In this document: positions 14,621 through 26,410 of the stretch, piece after piece
Layout of the letters: each line of letters opens with the position of its first letter
How positions within the stretch are numbered: the first letter of the stretch is position 1
Assembly (NCBI GenBank): GCA_015657535.1
Contig: JADHZB010000682.1
Location: forward strand, 1 to 64,000
Direction of reading: 5' to 3'
Source: Nephromyces sp. MM_2019
Taxonomy: Eukaryota > Apicomplexa > Aconoidasida > Nephromycida
Length of the DNA stretch: 64,000 bases
Notes under the pieces: generated by a model
Database searches by the model: none
The model's input: only the letters and a program-made list of their open reading frames with translations
Told to the model about the DNA's origin: nothing
Made by a program: the position numbers and the translations under genes

Positions 14621-15085
14621 TTATCCTGACCTTTGGTATATCATTGATAGCTCCATCTCTGGCTTAACTGTTTGATTAGTGTTGTTAAATAGTAATGGTG
14701 ATTTGTATGATTGGATTATTCTATTTACATCATAGTCAGTTTTAGTCTCGATAAGTCCTAAAATTGAACAATTATACAAAATATGTATATTTAAGGTTAA
14801 AGAGTGTAAAGCACCATTCGAAACTTGTTGTAGTCTGAAATATCTTTAAAATTTCTATTGAATAAATATGCATAATTTGTATAAGTAATGTTTAATGTTA
14901 TTTTAATAACTAAATTAACCTTTCAGAAAATTATTTTTGAGGTTTTTATTTTCTTCAGTCATAACATCGCTTGATAATGAATGAACTGTTAAGAAGTGGT
15001 TTGGAATCTTTTTGTATAATAGATGATAACAGCAGGCACCGAAAAATGTGCCTCCTAGTATTGATAACCATGAAGCATTACTCAT
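14621..15085 (-). CDS. Small single-pass membrane protein, 100 aa, two exons
   Basis: Exon 1 is 15085-14920 and exon 2 is 14757-14621 (303 nt, 100 aa, stop TAA). The start context opens MSNASWLSILGGTFFGAC. Residues 5-22 form one short hydrophobic segment with small residues (GGTFFGAC), followed by basic YKK, so it could be an N-terminal membrane anchor. The rest is polar and probably faces the cytosol or matrix. The two exons are joined by a phase-1 intron (donor GTTAAT, acceptor TTTTAG) of 162 nt, and the joined frame is open from ATG to stop. I do not recognise the family. It was found by joining two exons that are each too short to stand out. Confidence 0.6.
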
Positions 15086-15777
15086 CCTCCTCTAGATCAC
15101 ACAATATCTCTGGGACATTATAATAAATTTGGATATATATTATTAAGGAAATGGCAAAATCGTTTGCAATATTTTAGTATAACATGGATTAAAATGAATA
15201 AGCTCAACAAAACAAATTCTTGTATACATAATGTTGTTGACTAAGTATCTCAGGGTTTATACATCATCTGAACTTTACATTTAATTCTCATGAACAATGT
15301 TTCTAGATAGCAATAAAGAGTTTCAACTTGTACAACCATCATACTATTGTTATATAACTAGACACAGATAATGATGAAGTTCTTTATGATGGTCATGATA
15401 TTTGTAAGAGTTTTTAAGATAAAATTTGTTTGTTAATAAAAGATTTTCAAAAAAGGAGTTTGAAAGATTATGCGTTTTAATAAATTTTATCGAATTTAAA
15501 AAGTTTTGCCGCTTGTATTACATATATGCATCCAGTGCTAAAACTTAATCCAATACCGATGGAAATATAATTTAGTTCAGTTTTGCGATTAAGTTTGGAG
15601 GCTTATTTATTTATACTAAAGTTTCATATTTTCTGTCTATAATATAACTTATGAATTATACATGGTCCATAAAAAATCAAAAAGTTTATACTATACTAAG
15701 AATGCACAGGGTAATTAACAATGTGTGTCTTAAACAATTTGTGGTGTTAAAGTTGTTTTATATAAACATTTTTTTCA
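15086..15777. other. Intergenic, no gene seen
   Basis: About 0.7 kb AT-rich spacer between two minus-strand genes. No supported feature. Confidence 0.6.
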
Positions 15778-16470
15778 TTATACATTTTCATAAACACTTA
15801 TTATATGCATTTTATTTGCTCCATGAATTCCTTGGATGCGGATAATCCATTCTATCATATGTTCGAAATCAATAAATAATTGGGGTGTAGGAAGCCTAGA
15901 ATCCAAGTTGTACCATTTACCATCAATTTTCTTCAAAGGTAAGAAGTGAGTTTTGCTTGTGTTGTTAGAAAATAGTGTTTCGGTCGGTATATTTATAATC
16001 AATCCCACCACTTTTTCAGCTATATTTCCATAGCTATCATACTTGTTCTTTTTGAAGATTTCATACTCCAGATCCTCACAATTCTGCTTTATCCAACGGA
16101 ATTGGATCCCATGTTTTAGCATTAATCTTTCCATCAACTGTATATCATAATTCCCAAGGCCTAGGAGATTCTTATGGGGATTAAAAAATGAAAATTTAGT
16201 TTTGAATAGAGCTTTGGTTTCTTTTTGTAATAATTTTGCCTCATTCTCAAAGTCTCTCCAAGTGTACAATGGTTTTTGTAATAAACAATTTACAGTGTGA
16301 CGACCGCACTGTTGCAAGGATAAAGTTTCATGGTAAATGGAGGGATTAATTTTGGCATCAAGATCGTAATTTTCTTCGTCTATATAATTATCTTTCAATG
16401 GATCCGATTTAAATCCATTTGTTAAAGCTTCTACATCATATATGCTTGTGAATGCTACATCTCCCATCAT
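15778..16470 (-). CDS. Josephin-domain deubiquitinase (230 aa, intronless)
   Basis: A cysteine protease of the Josephin (ataxin-3/JOSD, MEROPS C86) family, which removes ubiquitin from substrates. The catalytic segment IYHETLSLQQCGRHTVNCLL places the nucleophile at Cys55. The second half carries KTHFLPLKKIDGKWYNLDS, with the catalytic His at 175 and the Asp at 190. The GNYDIQL motif (106-112) matches the Josephin core. There is no ubiquitin-interacting motif or polyQ tract, so the protein is closer to JOSD1/2 in size than to ataxin-3. A 44-residue polar extension precedes the domain. Start: the first of two adjacent ATGs (16470). It is the only protein gene in the window without an intron. 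Cytosolic or nuclear; substrates cannot be told from sequence. Confidence 0.9.
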   Translation of the reverse strand: MMGDVAFTSIYDVEALTNGFKSDPLKDNYIDEENYDLDAKINPSIYHETLSLQQCGRHTVNCLLQKPLYTWRDFENEAKLLQKETKALFKTKFSFFNPHKNLLGLGNYDIQLMERLMLKHGIQFRWIKQNCEDLEYEIFKKNKYDSYGNIAEKVVGLIINIPTETLFSNNTSKTHFLPLKKIDGKWYNLDSRLPTPQLFIDFEHMIEWIIRIQGIHGANKMHIISVYENV

Positions 16471-18145
16471 TTTATCAAAACATAGGAAAATATAATTTTA
16501 ATGGTGATATTCTTCTATTGTAAGTATACTTTGAATTTATGAATGTTTAGAGGTAAGTAATGAGTTGCGGGACCATAAATATAGTCAATTTACATTAGTC
16601 TCAGTGTTGTATAAAAGAGATATAATATATTATTATCTAAAACAGCCTAGCTGGTCATTTCTATGATGCCACACATAAAGCAGGTTTTTGATTTTATGGG
16701 TTACTATTTTAAATATAAGGAGTCAATATATATTTGGAGTAAGTGTTTAAAGATTATTTAAAAGGTGTATGACTCTTGAAGTATCTATTTTTAGTTTACA
16801 AAAAAGAAATATTTTATCATCTTCCACTAGATGGATTAATAATAAAAAAATACGAGTTTATTTTAGTGGGGGCAAGGGGTAAATTAGTAATGGTACAGTT
16901 CTAAAAAATGATAATTGTAGTGAATATTTTTCGAATGAAATAAGTCGTTTTGTATAATAAAAAATTGTGGAAATTTTTTAGTGATGGGTTGTAAAAAAGC
17001 TTAACATGGACCACTTAGTAATTGATTATTTGCAGCTTATGTCACCGTTTTAAGTCAAATCTTACTAGTTTTCTTACAACATGTGCTACAAAAGAATCAC
17101 ACCCAATTATTTTATTAATTAAAATAACATTATTGATGCCTTATTGATTTTGTTGATAAGGTGAAGTACTAACAAATTTTCACGGTACGTAAGAACTTTT
17201 GAATACTACTACGCTAGGAAAGAATCTCAACTCCAGTGCAATTCTTGGCACATGTCTTGCTTCAAGATGTGAAAACAAGCCTCGGAAAAATGCAGTACTC
17301 GATAAATTCAAATTTATCATACTTCAACAGTGAACACTTTAGAAAGCTAGATATTGAGATTTTATTAACAAATCTGTTTTAAATTGTTAGAACTAAGCCT
17401 GACTTTTGAGTGAAAAATAAATCAAAGTTAGTGTAAACACATTATATTTCAGTACGTGGACTTACAAAACAACGTTCTTTTATTGCGTACTCTTTAGCTA
17501 ATGAACTGATTAAATGTTTTGATTGATAGTAATCAAAATTTTTCATGGATAATGGTTCTCAGTAAAGTATCTTATTGGGGGCTCATTTTAAAATTGGTAT
17601 TAGTTTACTTTATTTTCATTGTAAGCCATGTTTTTTTTATGGTAGCTTGATTCTAGCTTTCCCAATGTAACGATTATCGCTTATTTGCTATAGTAACCTT
17701 TTGTTTAAGTCTTGTATGTAATTGTTTAATTTTTACTATGCATTATCTAATTTTCGTTAAAAATTAAATGAGATTAAATTATTTATTTATAAAAAAAAAT
17801 TAAAGGGTAGAACTCTTTTAAAATCTTGAATAGACTCCTTCATCTATAGATTTAGTCAAACTTTTTTAATAAGAGAATGTAATAAATGCTTTAAAAAAAA
17901 ATTGTTAAAAATGGTACCTACCATTTGATTAAGTTAGCCATTAATTAATGATAAATAGTTTTATGTACTTAATGCTTAATACGAACAACAAAATTTCAAG
18001 TGGAAAATTTCTGTTAAAGAATTCATTGTTGATAATAGACAATAAAAAATACCATTTCTTAATTTCCTCCGTAATATGAAATTCAATAATTTTTTAGTTT
18101 ATGTAGACTTTGAAACTCGCTCAGAAAGTTAAAATTAGTTGTGGA
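16471..18145. other. Intergenic, no gene seen
   Basis: About 1.7 kb between two minus-strand genes. AT-rich, rich in stops in all frames, with no spliced model I could support. It presumably contains the promoter of the Josephin gene and the 3' UTR of the next one. Confidence 0.6.
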
Positions 18146-21100
18146 TTAAATGTTTTTATCGATTGATTTCTTTTGAGTCTTAAAGACTTTGTTACTGGGA
18201 TAATTCTGAGTTCTTTGTCTTGAGCTCCTAATATTATGTGGTTTATCTTTTGGTATCTTTTGTTTCATAAATTTGTTCGTGCTGTTGTATGAGTTTGTTC
18301 GTTTTTGGTTCAATTGCTGAAGTTTCTTGACTGTTTTCTTTTTAGACTTTTTTGTTAGTTGAACTTTCTCTACTTTTCCTTTCTTTGCTTTTTCTTGAGT
18401 TGGGGTAGATTCCTATAAACAAATGTTATATGTCTAAATCCTAAAATCAAATAAGCAAGTAAGTGCCTAAAATGTAAATCTTTGCTAAAGTGTTCTGTTT
18501 TTTAAAAGGTTGTACTTATTCAGAACCCTATATTGTCAAATTGAAACTCAATTTTTAATTTACGAGTATTGTACTGTATAAATTCTAACATTAATACTTA
18601 TATTTATTTTACACTAATGGGAACCGAATTAATAATTTACCTTGGGGAATTCGAGCATATCAGTCATAAGATTAGGTGTCCAAGATTCTTCTCCCCATAT
18701 TTTGGTGTACTCAATATTTTTTCGTCGATCTTTTGGTTGCCGGAAAGGTATCTCGTTGGAAAGCTTCTTAAATTTGGCAACAAAAAACCCATCAAGATTA
18801 TGAACATGTGGATAATACCTTCGGGCATTCAAGGATACACTTGGATGGAAGCGCATTTCCTGGAAGGAGGATAAAGCTGGGACCCCAAAATCGATTCCTG
18901 AAATTAATTATGTTTCCAAATATTTTCTTGGATAACTTATTCAAAGGTCATTAATGTATTATAGATTTATTAAGAATTTTAACGTCTATCGGAGTACAAG
19001 TTGCTAACTTTAAGCTAATTTTTATGCTTTTGTAAAATATAATAAAAATTGTTTAAGAATTGCAACCATGAATGGTTATTATCTGGACTAACCCAGAGGC
19101 ACTAGCTTGACGTTCCTGACTTTTAAAGCATAATTAATTACAGCTTCGTTTTCTTCAACAGAAACGCTGAAATTGAGGTAAAATTAATTTGAAAAGTTAA
19201 GAAAATGCCTTTTTTGATTGAGAAACATATTCTTATATTTAAATGATATACCTGCAAGTGGAGTATACTATATAACCACCAGTTTTCGAATTAGCATCAC
19301 ATATGTCAATCGCTTGTAGAAGGAGAGTTTTTTGTAGAACTGCATTGTCACTTAGATCATTTACTGTTCTTTTTGTCTGAAGACATTTTAAAATGTTGTT
19401 AAGAGTTAAATAAAAAATTATTTTGGATTTGAGATATAAATAAAATTGGTCATTGGTATACCTTGACAGTTGGGTCTCTAGAAATGATCCCCAATCCCGA
19501 GCAAGGGGCATCAATAAGTACTCTATCCATTAAAGGAAGTATTCCACTAAGCTTAGTACCATCATAATTACAAACAATGCTATTTGTAACACCAAGCCTG
19601 TAGAATTGAAAGGTTTATTTATTTTTATCTTAAGAAGCTAAAATTATAGTTTCATTTTAACATGAAGTTACTCAGTATTTACCTGTGTAAATTTGCAACT
19701 AGAGCATTACATCTGTCACGGCTTATATCATTTGCAAATAAAAAGCCTGTATTTTTCATCAATTGGCCAATATAAGAAGTTTTACCTCCTGGTGCTGCTG
19801 CCATGTCTAATACTTTTTCACCTTCATATAAATTATATAAGTGAAGCTATATTAATAATAATTTGAAAAAGCGTGGTTCTTGTGGTGGATATAGTGCTTT
19901 TATAACTAAGATTATCGGTTTAGTGAACGTATAATAAAATTACCTGATTGTGGGGCTAAGGCAATTACAGGGAGAAAAGAAGAGGCTGACTGGATCATGT
20001 AGTGCCCAGCTAGATACTCAGGCGTGGCTCCAACAGGTACTGAAGAGTCATAAACTTTTAGGCCGACCTTTGTCCATTCACCAACAGGGTCTACGTTAAC
20101 CCCCCTACCAATGAGCACTTGTGAAAGTTCGCGCCTATAATCAAAGAGGTTAGAATAATGAATTAGCATTCATTTTCGTAATTTTGAGGCACAATTTGTA
20201 AATTAAATATGATAGATAAATATGATCAAAAAATTGAATGCGACAAAACAGTTGTTTTTATTGGATAAAATGTTAATATACCTCCTTGTCTTTAATGAAT
20301 TTGCTCTTAAAGTCATCGGGCATCTAGTTTCACTAGCTTCGAAAAACTCTAAAGCCTCATTAGGATTCATGAGCTGATAATAAACCAAAAATAATATGGA
20401 TATGGGTATTGAATCTAAGATATTAATGCTTTTACAGATGGCTTAGTTTGTAGATCAAATTAATCTTTATGTAATTAAAAGTAAAGCTATACCATAAAAA
20501 AGTAGGATGCTAATTCTGGCGAGTATTGATAGAAACTGGAAACATCTCGGGTTAATTTATCCAAGAGTTCCGACCTAGTGATTTCGCCCAACTTTCCTGA
20601 GTTTTTTAGATTTGTAAAGTCATTTAAGAAGTGTGCAGCTTGTTCTATTTTCTCCTTCAAGTTAAATGAGCTAGGTAATCCTTTTTCGTCATCGAGTATA
20701 TTCGATAGCATTTCTATTGAATAAGAATAAAAAATATTCAATAAGCTGTTATCACTTGATGCATTCAACAAAGCTTTCTATTATAATTTATTACAGAATT
20801 AAGATTATAAATATTCCTTAGTATTGTCTGAAAAATGATATTATAGCTATTGACTCGTCACCTGTGCTATTGGGAGATGGGTTTTTTGATTCAATGTTTA
20901 TATCGATATCTTGATCTACAGCATCCAAATTTGGATTGGTAGAGTCTTCATAGTCATGGAATGTTTCATCATCTTCATCATCACTATCGACTTCTGGTTG
21001 ATCGAAATCTGTTTTAACATCAGAATCAAAAAGTTCAATAGCTTTAAAGTTTGTTTTTTCATTCTCATCGGATGATGCAAGGGGTAACTCTGGACTGAAT

Positions 21101-21234
21101 TGTTGGCTAGAAGTGTCATTAGTTGAAGCAACTTCAATTGGGGCCTGCTTGTGTAATTTGGAGGGCTTGGTTTTAGTCTTTTTAACCTTTCCAATTGTGG
21201 AAAGGGGTTTATTATCTATAATTTTCTTAGGCAT
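18146..21234 (-). CDS. NOP2: NOP2/NSUN1 25S/28S rRNA cytosine-5 methyltransferase (644 aa)
   Basis: A nucleolar SAM-dependent RNA m5C methyltransferase needed for large-subunit rRNA maturation. Minus-strand exons: 21234-20862, 20773-20493, 20373-20282, 20134-19944, 19821-19683, 19597-19462, 19376-19252, 19166-19093, 18897-18641, 18412-18146 (1935 nt). The N-terminus (1-125) is Lys-rich then acidic ([15 protein letters not shown]), as usual in NOP2. The family signature [16 protein letters not shown] precedes the catalytic core. SAM motif I is [10 protein letters not shown] (318-327), motif IV DAPCSG carries Cys391 and motif VI YSTCS carries catalytic Cys445. GIDFG and the run [18 protein letters not shown] follow. 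The tail (556-644) is Lys/Arg-rich and fits nucleolar targeting. Intron phases agree throughout. The weakest junction is the acceptor at 20773. Confidence 0.95.
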
Positions 21235-22358
21235 TGTATCTAGAGATAAAATAGAATTGGGTTGCTTTTGCTACTTGACATTGAGGCTTGCTAATAAATT
21301 TATCTATTCAATAAAGATTAGTGAATAAAGGGAGGAATGTTGATAATGAAAAAATAGTTTTAATGTTAGCAAACGAGCAATGGACTGGTTAAGCTATATC
21401 ATCAGGTTTAGGCTAAACTAGCATCCCATGTGAACAAGTAGTTAAGTGAACTACTCTTTTACTAAAGAAAGGAGGAACGCAAAAGCTTATCGTCACTAAA
21501 ATTGGTTTTTGTTAAAGCTATTCTTATCCTATACTAGAAATTTTAGATAGTTGTAATCTAGATGAAACCAGTGCTTTCGAAATGTTTGCTATTTTTTTTA
21601 CAAACAATAAAGCTTCACATTTTTCTAATAGCCTTGTTTTGTTTATTTAACAAAGACTTACTTAATCCTAAGGAGCCATGTGATTTAGTAAGTAAACTTT
21701 TAAAATAAACCTTAAATGATGGATTTTTTCGAAAAGTGTTTGATTTTAATTCTTAATGATTATCTATCCATATGTTATTGGCAAGCAATAAAAAATAATG
21801 TAAAAAAATTAAGCACTAGGAGACTGTATCCAATGCTCATTTAGATTAAAATACTCGATATCTAAAAAATTCCAAGATTTTAAAAAAATAGAATTATTCT
21901 AAGATCTATAAAACTGTTCAGTTAATATCTGTAGTAGCTTCCAAATCTTGTTAAGCTCAAAAAAAGGTTGAAAAAGTATTTAAAATCTTTACATGGAGTA
22001 CGACCTATAGTAAAGACAGCTTTTTATTAAATATCGAGGTCTATGTATGTTTTTAGAAAGGATTTTAAATTAATCAAAAGCACATAAATACCTTTAAGCA
22101 CTAATTAATTTCATTTACATTATTATTTATTCAAGACATTTCGAACTTAATAGAAAAAGTACGAGGACAAACTTATGTTAGCTTATCAAATCGGTGTTAA
22201 ACTCTCAAATTAAGGATTCTGGCTTTTTAAATAATTATGAACAGGTAAATCTTGTTTTTGAATTCATTATGAAATGCTCTAAGAAAAGCTTAATCCATTC
22301 TGGGGTATTACACACATTCTAATTGAAAATTTTACAGGGTTTCAAATTCCAAGACTGA
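21235..22358. promoter_or_regulatory. Divergent intergenic region (putative two-way promoter)
   Basis: NOP2 leaves to the left and the glycosyltransferase gene to the right, so the 1.1 kb between their start codons must hold both promoters. No clear core element or conserved box is visible to me. No other gene seen. Confidence 0.45.
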
Positions 22359-25300
22359 ATGAAGACTCTAATTGTTGTAATATTTTCAAAAGATAGGCCT
22401 TTCCAACTACTACACTGTTTAGACTCACTACTGAAAAGCTTCCTTGCAAAAAAAGATGATACTGATAGATTTAATATAGATATCAATGTCTTATATGCAG
22501 TCTCCAGCAATGATTTCCGTATTGGCTATGATCTTATAAAACAGAATGTTTCAGAAAGATTCTTAATTCAAGATTGCCTGAAAGTAAATATTCGTTTTAT
22601 CAGTCAAATTAAGAACCTCTCTAAGTCTTCTAATGATTTCTTTGAAAATCTGTGTGAATGCTTGAAGATCCAAAACCCTACTAAAACTAGACAGGAAAAT
22701 GGTACAAGTGTTTCATAAGATAAAGACTTGACCGTTAAGTATTGATATTCAGATTTCTTTTTGTTATATTAAAAATGCATTTGACTAGGGTTATATCATG
22801 ATAAGGATGAAGATATTGCTATACTCTTCACAGTAGATGATGGCTATTTTAGAAGGAATTGGCAGTGTATAAATATATTAAATCAAGTGTTAGAAAATGA
22901 CTGGGTATCAAGGTTCTCTTTCACCCTGAATTCAAATTTTGATTATTGCATGTCTCATGAGTCCTTCATCAAGCCACCAACAACATTTTCTTTGTATAAG
23001 AAATTCGACGTAGATGAAATTCTCAGCGATCGAGATTTCAACACTTCAGTGAACGATTGTTTCCGGTACTCTCTTTGGTAATATTATTCTCGATAAGCTT
23101 TTATAAATTTTTTTAATACATTTACAAATCGTCCAGCCTAAAAGTATTTGCAAGCTATTTTATTCTCTAATTTAAATGTATCCGAATATTAGTTTCACTT
23201 ACAAAATCTACATAACTTAAATCATCTTTACTCTAGAGCACTAGGAGATAGTTTTCTTTTACCAAAAACTTTGCAGGTCTAAAAATGAATATGACTGGGG
23301 CATTCCTTTTGACCTGAGCTGTAGCCTTTATAGATATGTTGACATAAAGGAAATAATTACTGTAAGCATAAATAAAAGCTGACACAAGAGTATATTCATC
23401 TTATAACTAAAAGATATATTTTATTTTTCCACTTAAAGTACCTAAAAGATTCTAATTCTACTAAAATTAACAGTCCCAACCTATTAGAATATGAAGGTAA
23501 GCTAATTTGATAACTTAGGAACCTCTTAAACATTATTTTAATTTTTATTAGTTTGCAAGCTCATTCACAACAATCGAACAATATTCAAATTGGGCTTGAG
23601 ACCGCTTGTTTGTTTCTTACCATACGAAATCTCATCAATTATAACAGTAACAAAATAACATGAAAAAAATTCAAATACTGAGATTAAAGTTTCTGTTCAT
23701 TAATTAAGATTAACAGAGTTCAGGATACCTATAGAAATGCCAACTATCACAATATAGAAATATCCGGTATATTGAGGAATTCAAGCACAAAGGAATTGAA
23801 TAATCTATTTCTTTCCCAGAAAGCTTCCTGGAACTTGCCTAAATCGTTTCATCAGGATAAAGCACTACAATCCAAGCATCAAAGGCTTTCTTGTTTTTCA
23901 AATAAGCTTTATTATTATTACATAAATACAAACATAGTCTTTAATGCACTATACAACTCCTTTACAAGAAATAATGGTAAAAGGTAACCACTTTACTCTT
24001 GTGTGCCAGATGCCAATTTTCAATTCTCACCGATAAAATTCAATTTTATTTTCAATTTAGAATTTTTTATTAAATTAAATTCAGTTTTGACGAACAAGCT
24101 AAACTTGAACTGGTAACCAAATTAAATAACGAGTCATCTGAAATTCTAGTAAGCTGGTTAATACCAGTGCATAATGCTTCCAAATTTTTAACACAAGCAA
24201 TTCGGAGTTGCCAATATCAATTATGGATTCCACCAGGTAAAATATAACAACTAAAGTAATCTTTTCAAATGCCTAATCTATTTGTATCAGAAAAACTAGA
24301 GATAGTAATAGTCGACGATGGTTCCACCGACACAAGTTTTGAGATAATCAAGTCTCTCCAAATGCAAGACAATCGGATCATCACATGCCAAACAAAAACG
24401 AGATCAGGTTGTACACAATTTAATTTCAGAAAAGCAATTGTTTATTCTACTTTACCTTAACATTTTATTTAGGCGTAAGCGTAGCTCTTGCTACGGGCCT
24501 TCAACTTTGTAGAGGAAAATATGTAGCAAGGCTGGATTCTGACGATATTGCATTGCCTAATAGACTCTATCATCAAGTAGAATTTATCTTTATTTGATCT
24601 AGAGAAAAATAAGACACTTTTTTAATATACCAAACTGTCAAAAATAAATTTATTTGAATCGAAAATCACTCAAAATTTATGGAATTATTCAGATATATTT
24701 TATGGAGAACAACCATGATATTGGTGCTTGTGGCACAGCATTCCAATTATTCAGAGATTGCCCAAAAAAAAATATTTTGGAACTAATCCCAAGCTCATTT
24801 GAAAAATACCAATTCAATTTTAATACAGAATTTTCATCTATTTATTCGTTCCCTAAAAACCCAAGCTTGATAAGGTTTACTTTTGAAGCACATCAATGCT
24901 ATAGAAAGCTGTTTTATTTCTGTCAACTATAATTTGCATTTGAACAGGTTCCATTTAATTTTTGAATGCCCTATTGCCCACCCTACAGCGATAATAAGGA
25001 AAAATGTTTTGGAAAGTTGTGGATTTCCAGGTATTCTTTGAACTTGTGCGATGTTGTAGGGATATACGCAATTAATTCTTAAAGTCATGCAAAGAATTAT
25101 AGGCTTGGCTGAGGATCACCATCTTTGGCTTAATTGGCCAGCTTTCTCAAAAGTAATTATTTCCTATATCGTTTAGTGCTTTTATGTATTCATAAACAAT
25201 TATTTTCACTCTTTTGGAATAAGTAGAGTGATAGCACAAATCAACAAGTTAACTATGCCATAATTGCTTTAGTATAAAATGAATCGTAAAAAATCTTTTA

Positions 25301-26014
25301 AAATCACGCTTGATATCAGATATCGAACTTGGGCCTGGTCTTGACTCTAATAAGAAAACATAAAAATAACCACTCCAATATATTTTCAGAAGAAAATTTA
25401 AGCAGCTCTATCCTCTTTGTTGAGAATTGGATAAATATAAATATGGGCATATACGAATGCTTAAACTTACTGAACTTCATGTGGAATCGCAGGTATTTTG
25501 TTGAGATACTGATATTATTCAAAGAGCTACCAATACTTATTTTAATCCCTAGCCTCCCAAATGATTTTGAAAAATTGAGCGAAGTATACGCAAAGATTGA
25601 GGTTATAAGTTGAAAATTTTGATGTGAATTTAAGCTATATTCGATAAATTTTTTATCTGAATACTGCTCTCTTCTAGGAACTAGAAATGTACGCTCAACA
25701 AACATTCAGCAAATTTTGCGATAGAAACTCTGATAAAGTTGCACTTTTCAATTACATACACCGATCGTGCTTAAAGCTACAGTGAGTTCACTTAGGGTTT
25801 AACTATTATTTATGCCATATATAAGACACTTGTTACAATTTAGGGGAGAATTAGCCTTTAACGAATTGAAGCTTTTTGGCACTTATATCTTACTTTTGAG
25901 GTAAAAGAGTCCAAATTGAGTCTCACATTTTTATAAACTATTAAATCCCTTAAATTTAGATGGATAAAACGGGATGGTGCCAAGAAAATTTTTTTGTCGA
26001 TAAATTTTAATTAA
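22359..26014 (+). CDS. Tandem GT-A-type glycosyltransferase (767 aa, 16 exons)
   Basis: Two glycosyltransferase-like regions in one chain. The N-terminal one opens directly with MKTLIVVIFSKDRPFQLL and has FTVDDGY at 128-134. The second is a clear GT2 domain: SWLIPVHNASKFLTQAI, IVIVDDGSTD (428-437), then VARLDSDD with the metal/nucleotide-binding DSDD at 484-487, and HPTAIIRKNVLESCGFPG, AEDHHLWL further on. Exons: 22359-22701, 22789-23065, 23277-23361, 23439-23496, 23552-23646, 23724-23983, 24085-24236, 24291-24407, 24473-24576, 24693-24874, 24948-25030, 25103-25152, 25320-25601, 25678-25781, 25844-25900, 25960-26014 (2304 nt). A TGA sits just before the ATG, which supports the start. No signal peptide or N-terminal membrane span is seen, unusual for a Golgi enzyme. 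The acceptor sugar is unknown. Exons 13-16 are less certain than the rest. Confidence 0.85.
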
Positions 26015-26410
26015 ATTAATGGCATTCTAGCGGCTTGAAGTCAACTTTACACAGCTTAATAGAATGGCAGTATTTTAGTTTACTGATTAAATCTTTAATT
26101 TTTAGTTTCTAATTCAATCAAAGGAAAAAGGTAGCAAAATACTACCAAGCAACAAAATAAGTTACCTATTAAAGTTACCTAACTATTATTACTTCAAATC
26201 ATATAAATAATACCTCTGAAAAGCTTTAATCAACGCTTTACCTTTTAACAAATTATCAATTAAACTAAAACCACATAAAAATGCCTATAAACAACAAAGT
26301 AATTGTTTAGAGATGCTCCGTACAAGCTAACTACACACACAATTTATTTAGGCTTTTAACAGATATACTTGACTTGCATACAACTTGGATCATCTTGAAA
26401 CGTTTGCACC
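26015..26410. other. Convergent 3' spacer, no gene seen
   Basis: 396 bp between two converging genes. AT-rich, no open frame or RNA gene recognised. Confidence 0.65.

Noticed and set aside
18569..18874. Plus-strand open frame of 101 codons
   Set aside because: Antisense to the conserved NOP2 exon 18897-18641.
20818..20861. Read-through end of the first NOP2 exon
   Set aside because: It leads to a stop with no family match; the GTGACG donor after 20862 and acceptor before 20773 give a continuous protein and correct phase.
25493..25601. Earlier donor (AG|GTATTT at 25493) for exon 13 of the glycosyltransferase
   Set aside because: It forces a stop in the next exon; reading on to GAG|GTTATA at 25602 keeps phase 0 and the frame stays open to the end.
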